From assembly GCA_943704415.1 (NCBI GenBank), contig CALSCO010000660.1:1-11904 (forward strand): 11,904 nucleotides of DNA, written 5' to 3'. The stretch is from Parvularia atlantis. Taxonomy: Eukaryota > Opisthokonta > Rotosphaerida. A program made the position numbers and the translations under genes. Numbering within the stretch: position 1 is the first letter of the stretch; each line of letters starts with the position of its first letter. Of the stretch, positions 8,714 to 11,904 are shown piece by piece. The notes beneath the pieces were generated by a model. The model was not told the origin of the DNA and searched no databases. It saw nothing but the letters and a program-made list of their open reading frames with translations.

Positions 8714-8781
8714 GCACGTGCGTCACGTGAAATTTGTCTCGGTCAGCTCTTTGCAGCCGCGCCCCCCGCACGCCACACGCC
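8714..8781. promoter_or_regulatory. 68-bp bidirectional promoter with two CACGTG boxes
   Basis: This is the whole space between the divergent ATGs of the hydrolase (8713-8711) and PEX11 (8782). CACGTG occurs at 8715-8720 and 8724-8729; the second is the 8-bp palindrome TCACGTGA (8723-8730). CACGTG is the bHLH E-box core (fungal Cbf1/Pho4, animal USF/MYC class). An AT patch, GAAATTTG, follows at 8729-8736, then a C-rich stretch beside PEX11. Caution: CACGTG is not rare in this GC-rich window (roughly ten other copies). Confidence 0.5.
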
Positions 8782-9898
8782 ATGTCCGCCCCGGGCCTGC
8801 CCATCGACGCGTGGGTGTCGTACACCGGCACACAGGTGCGCCCGCCCCGCACGCCGCACAAACCCGCACGCGCGGCTGCCGTCCCCACCGGCTGACACTC
8901 CGCGCCGTGCGGACGCGTCACCCTCGCAGACCGGCCGCGACAAGCTCTACCGCCTCGTCCAGGCACGCAGCGGGCGACGCGTGGCTCCTGTGCGCGGCGG
9001 CTGACACGGCCGGATGCGCAGTACCTCGCGCGCTTCCTCGCCGCGCACTACGCCGGCGAGACGGCGCAGAAGCTCACGAAACTCTCGGGCGCGCTCGGCA
9101 CGGGCCGCAAGCGTGCGTCTGGCGCGTGTGCGCGTCTGCGCGGCCACCGACCGACGCGCTCGCCGCCGTGCAGTGTTCCGCCTCGGCAAGCCGCTCGAGA
9201 ACCTGAACGCGATCATCAAGGCGTCGAACGTGTCGGACGACGTCGTCAAGTACTGCACCATCGGTCGCAACGCCGGCCTCGGCACGTGGCTGTTCTTCGA
9301 CATGATCCAATACGTGCGCACGGCGCCGCGACGTGAGGTCTGGCTGACCTGCCGCGCGCGCATTGTAGTTCAACGGCATCGGCGTAATCAAGGTCGACGA
9401 CATCAAGACGATCAACACGAACGCGAACCGCGCGTGGTTCATCGGCCTCCTGTTCTCGGTCGTGATGGACCTGTACAAGCTGCAGAAGGCGCGCGTGTGC
9501 AGCGGCCGCCGCTGTGTTTGCCCTGACGTGCGCGCCGCGCAGAACATGGCAAAGATGGACAAGGCGTCGCGCGGCCTGGACGAGGGAAGCCGCAAGGAGA
9601 CGAGCGCGCTCGAGGCGTGCGTGGGCGCGCGTGGCTGGCGGCTGCGGGCGGCCGGGCGGCTCAGGCACGCGCGGCCGGCAGAGAACGCTTCGGCATCGTC
9701 ATCGACACTGTGCGCGACACGCTCGACCTGGCCATCCCGGGCTCGGCGCTCGAGTGCGTGCCGCGCGGTCGTCTGCGTGTGCGCTGACCGGGCGGGCTGC
9801 GCGCGCACAGGTACATCAAGATCGACACGGGCCTCGTGGGCCTCATCGGCACCGTCACATCGGTCATCGGCATCTACCAGACCTGGCCCAAGAAGTGA
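8782..9898 (+). CDS. PEX11: PEX11-family peroxisome membrane-elongation protein (8 exons, 225 aa)
   Basis: Exons: 8782-8835, 8930-8962, 9022-9112, 9174-9313, 9369-9494, 9543-9616, 9682-9753, 9811-9898 (678 nt with TGA). PEX11 proteins bind and curve the peroxisomal membrane during elongation and fission. Evidence: the N-terminal TGRDKLYRLVQYLARF block (19-34); the amphipathic segment KLSGALGTGRKLFRLGKPLENL (~47-70) that remodels membrane in fungal PEX11; the YCTIGRNAGLGTWLFFDMIQ stretch; the hydrophobic AWFIGLLFSVVMDLYKL; and a C-terminal GLVGLIGTVTSVIG hydrophobic helix (~204-217) before a short TWPKK tail. Length is normal for fungal PEX11. Several joins restore split conserved codons, for example GRK-L-FRLGK at the exon 3/4 junction. 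Intron 2 has a GC donor. The chosen ATG gives a short leader before the conserved block. Confidence 0.93.
8963..9021 (+). other. GC-AG intron in PEX11 (intron 2, 59 nt)
   Basis: The donor is CAG|GCACGC after ...YRLVQ and the acceptor is TGCGCAG before YLARF, phase 0. This join rebuilds the conserved N-terminal PEX11 block without a gap. There is no GT near the boundary, and read-through reaches a TGA at 9002. Confidence 0.8.
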
Positions 9899-10225
9899 GC
9901 CCGCACACGCACATGTACGCGCCTGTTTGTGTCGGTGCGCATGCATGGTCGGCCTGGTCGTCAACAAGCTGTCAAGGTTTACCAACAACACACGCGCCTA
10001 CAAGCCAGCGCGTGCAAGTCACACACCGGCGCAACGGGGAAGGGGAGAAGGGGCCACACGGCGGCGGTCAAGAAGGAGGAGAGAAGGTAGGGAGAGGGAC
10101 TGTGCAAGTGCGGCGTGCGAGAGAGGGAGAGAGTGCGTGTGCGTTTGTGTGCCCGTCTGTGCGGCGGGCTTTTGGAGGGAGGAGGGCTGCCGGGCGTTGG
10201 CCGTTGCGCGGCGGCGCGCCGTGCC
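9899..10225. other. Convergent intergenic region between PEX11 and the A20/AN1 gene
   Basis: 327 bp between two stop codons. No coding pattern or RNA gene is seen. It contains a nearly pure purine run on the + strand (10070-10099, one T), a GA-rich stretch at 10118-10132, and TGTG-rich sequence at 10134-10162. These are probably 3' UTR and termination sequence for both genes. No AATAAA is visible. Confidence 0.5.
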
Positions 10226-10951
10226 TCAGATCTGGTCGATCTTCTTGTGCACGACGAGCGGGTTGTTCTTGGCGAGCTGCTCCCGGCCCAGAGACTTGTA
10301 GTCGAAGGTGCAGTTGTGCGCCTCGTCGTGCCTGTGTGTGCTGCAGAAGCTGCGTGCGTCCCCCCCGTGCGTCGGTGCATGTACACGCACTGCGCCCCCC
10401 CGCGCCGCACGCACCTGTGGCCGCACCGGCACTTGAACCCGAGCAGGCCGATCTTCTTCTTGCACATGAAGCACCGGCCCTCGGGCTGGCCGTCGGGGGA
10501 CGTGCCTGCGGCGAGCTGCGGCGCGCAACGGTGAGCTGGCCGCGGTCCGGCCAAAAAAGGCACCCAAGCGCACCGACGCTGGCGACGACGGCGTCGGACT
10601 AGAGGTCGACAGCACCGACTGGGCGGGTGCTGCTGCCGCCGCGGCCGGGATGGGCACTGCGTGTGTGTGCGCGCGCGGTCAGCGGCTGTGCGGGCGAAGC
10701 GCGGAACGAACGCACCTGGCGCGGACGGCGCGGGCTTGGCGACAGAGGCCGGCTGCTGCTCAAGCTGGATCTTTTCGCGCGCGCACGTTGAGCACAGCCC
10801 GGTCACCGGGTCGCCGTAGAAGTTGCAGTTCTGGCGTCACGGCGCGCGCGCCCCCGCGTCAGCCAGCCGCGCGGCCACGCCGCCCGCCACGGCACAATGG
10901 CACCTTGCCCGCGCAGAAGGGCCGCTCCGTTGGCACGCCGTTGTGTGCCAT
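10226..10951 (-). CDS. A20/AN1 zinc-finger stress-associated protein (5 exons, 156 aa)
   Basis: Exons in transcript order: 10951-10904, 10830-10716, 10656-10574, 10515-10415, 10349-10226 (471 nt with TGA). The family (plant SAPs, animal ZFAND5/6) binds ubiquitin through A20 and works in stress and proteasome regulation in cytosol and nucleus. The A20 finger is split across exons 1-2: C13, C18, C29, C32, with the NFYG and LCSTC signatures. A Pro/Ala/Ser linker (~45-90) follows. The AN1 finger spans exons 4-5: C97, C100, C111, C113, C118, H121, H127, C129, with the family's GLLGFKCRCGH and NCTFDYK strings. The tail GREQLAKNNPLVVHKKIDQI is the usual family ending, so the stop is secure. A20 spacing is C-x4-C-x10-C-x2-C, slightly off the common C-x(2-4)-C-x11-C-x2-C. 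The ATG is the only in-frame start near the first A20 cysteine. Confidence 0.93.
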
Positions 10952-11760
10952 TTGCCGTGTGCGTGGGTGGCTTACGTGTTGCTGCAGCGGGGCGTCAATC
11001 AGACGTTCTCGCGGGGGGGAGCGGCGTGCGCGCCACGCGGACAGTGCGTGCGTGCGCCAGTGTGCGTTGTCCCAACCCCCGCCCCCCGTTCAGCCGCGCC
11101 CGCGCCCGCGCCCTTTGCGATGTTCGCGCGAACGACGTGTTGAGGAACCGTCACGCGCGCAACGGCAACCGGCGAAAAAAGCACGCACACGCGAGCCAAG
11201 CAGCAGCGGAAAAAATTGGGACTGTGCACCACGCGGCCGCGGTGGAGAGGCGCGCGCGAACGCCACCCACGCGCCACGCTGGGTCGGTGTGGGCGGCAGC
11301 CGCGCCCGAAAAAACAGCCGCGTGACGTCGCCGCTTGCTCAGCAGCCGCCACAGTTTGCACGTGTCAGCGTCCACAGCCCGCCGCCGTGCAGCCCCACCG
11401 CGCAGCCCGCCGCGCGGCCCCCCTGCATGACCTTCCCGCACCGACGTACGTACGGCCGGGCGCGCGGCGCGACGAGGGGGAAGAGACCGGGGAGAAGGAA
11501 AAAGACGACGTTACGGCTTTCGAACGCACCTTCGAGCGGTCGTGTCGGCGCGCTGTGCCTGCCTGCTGGCTGCGTGGCCAGGCCTGCGACGTGGGGAGGG
11601 GCCTGAGACTCGGCTGGCTGGGGCTGGGCGGCGTGGGTCGTGCGCGCGCACTCGACGCGCTGCGCCGCATGTGCACCGTGTTGCGCGGTCCGGTCGGTGG
11701 CCGTGCGCTTTACACCCCACGGCTGCTGCGCCTTCCCGCGCACGCACCTCGCCGTGCTAC
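10952..11760. other. Gene-free GC-rich region upstream of the A20/AN1 gene
   Basis: About 800 bp with no conserved protein motif on either strand. The open frames here are Arg/Ala/Pro-rich, as expected from high GC alone, and show no splice-joined domains. It contains four A-tracts rare in this composition: 11175-11180, 11210-11215, 11309-11314 and 11499-11503. It also has a NotI-type palindrome, CGCGGCCGCG, at 11234-11243, TGACGT at 11323-11328 and CACGTG near 11359. It is probably the promoter of the A20/AN1 gene and perhaps of a gene beyond the right edge. Confidence 0.45.
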
Positions 11761-11881
11761 CCTCAAGATCGAAACAGTTGAGATTCCCTCACTAACATTC
11801 GCAGCTGTATTGACAGTATTTCATTGGGAATTGACTTGCATTTACAAACTTACTCGCAGCCGCTACAGCGACTCGCAAGTG
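11761..11881. other. AT-rich island near the right edge
   Basis: GC falls to about 44% over 11761-11880 and under 40% over 11771-11850, against about 70% elsewhere. On the + strand CACTAACATTCGCAG (11790-11804) looks like a branch point plus 3' splice site. With the GT at 11754 it would make a 51-nt intron. On the - strand GTAAGT (11857-11852) followed by an acceptor at 11809-11808 would make an equally plausible 49-nt intron. An ATG lies at 11882. It could be the promoter or 5' UTR of a gene beyond the window; I do not recognise an RNA gene in it. Confidence 0.4.
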
Positions 11882-11904
11882 ATGCTGATTGGGCGGCGCG
11901 GGTG

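Noticed and set aside
10650-11606. 318-codon + strand open frame across the A20/AN1 gene and its upstream region
   Set aside because: Compositionally biased (Arg/Ala/Pro), overlaps the A20 finger exons on the other strand, and has no recognisable domain.
11339-11743. 134-codon - strand open frame in the right intergenic region
   Set aside because: No ATG at its start, biased composition, no conserved motif and no splice-linked partner exons.
11840-11875. U1 snRNA 5' end (AAACTTACTCGCAG resembles ATACTTACCTG)
   Set aside because: Only a short partial match; the following bases do not resemble U1 stem I and no Sm site is visible.
1-11904. High-GC bacterial origin
   Set aside because: No intact bacterial-style genes; all conserved proteins are eukaryotic families interrupted by short introns with branch-like motifs.

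Overview
This is GC-rich (roughly 70% by eye) nuclear DNA from an intron-dense eukaryote, not a bacterium. I could thread five protein-coding genes through 53 inferred introns of about 40-101 nt. Every intron joins conserved protein blocks in frame, and each gene's summed exon length is a multiple of three. Branch-like CTRAC/CTCAC motifs often lie 8-25 nt before the acceptor. The PEX11 protein looks most like fungal PEX11. Together with the short introns this suggests a fungus (early-diverging or a GC-rich yeast-like lineage) or a close relative. I cannot name the genus from sequence alone.

Layout, left to right: (1) an akirin-like nuclear cofactor, + strand, 35-863, 4 exons. (2) A HIRAN-SNF2-RING-helicase protein of the HLTF/RAD5 family, - strand, 7097-955, 31 exons, about 1,439 aa, with a long disordered N-terminus holding a 26-Gln tract and SUMO-related motifs. 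(3) An alpha/beta-hydrolase, - strand, 8713-7181, 10 exons, 342 aa. (4) A PEX11-type peroxisomal membrane protein, + strand, 8782-9898, 8 exons, 225 aa. (5) An A20/AN1 zinc-finger protein, - strand, 10951-10226, 5 exons, 156 aa. The last ~950 bases hold no gene I can support and end in an AT-rich island at 11761-11881.

Spacing is very tight. Akirin and HLTF converge with 91 bp between stop codons. The hydrolase stop lies 83 bp before the HLTF start on the same strand. The hydrolase and PEX11 start codons diverge across only 68 bp, which carries two CACGTG boxes. The genes do not form one pathway; they are housekeeping, stress and genome-maintenance genes packed closely. The most unusual signals are an akirin in a probable non-animal, the HLTF N-terminal extension, a strong GTGCG 5' splice-site preference (about 37 of 53 introns by hand count), and four probable GC-AG introns.
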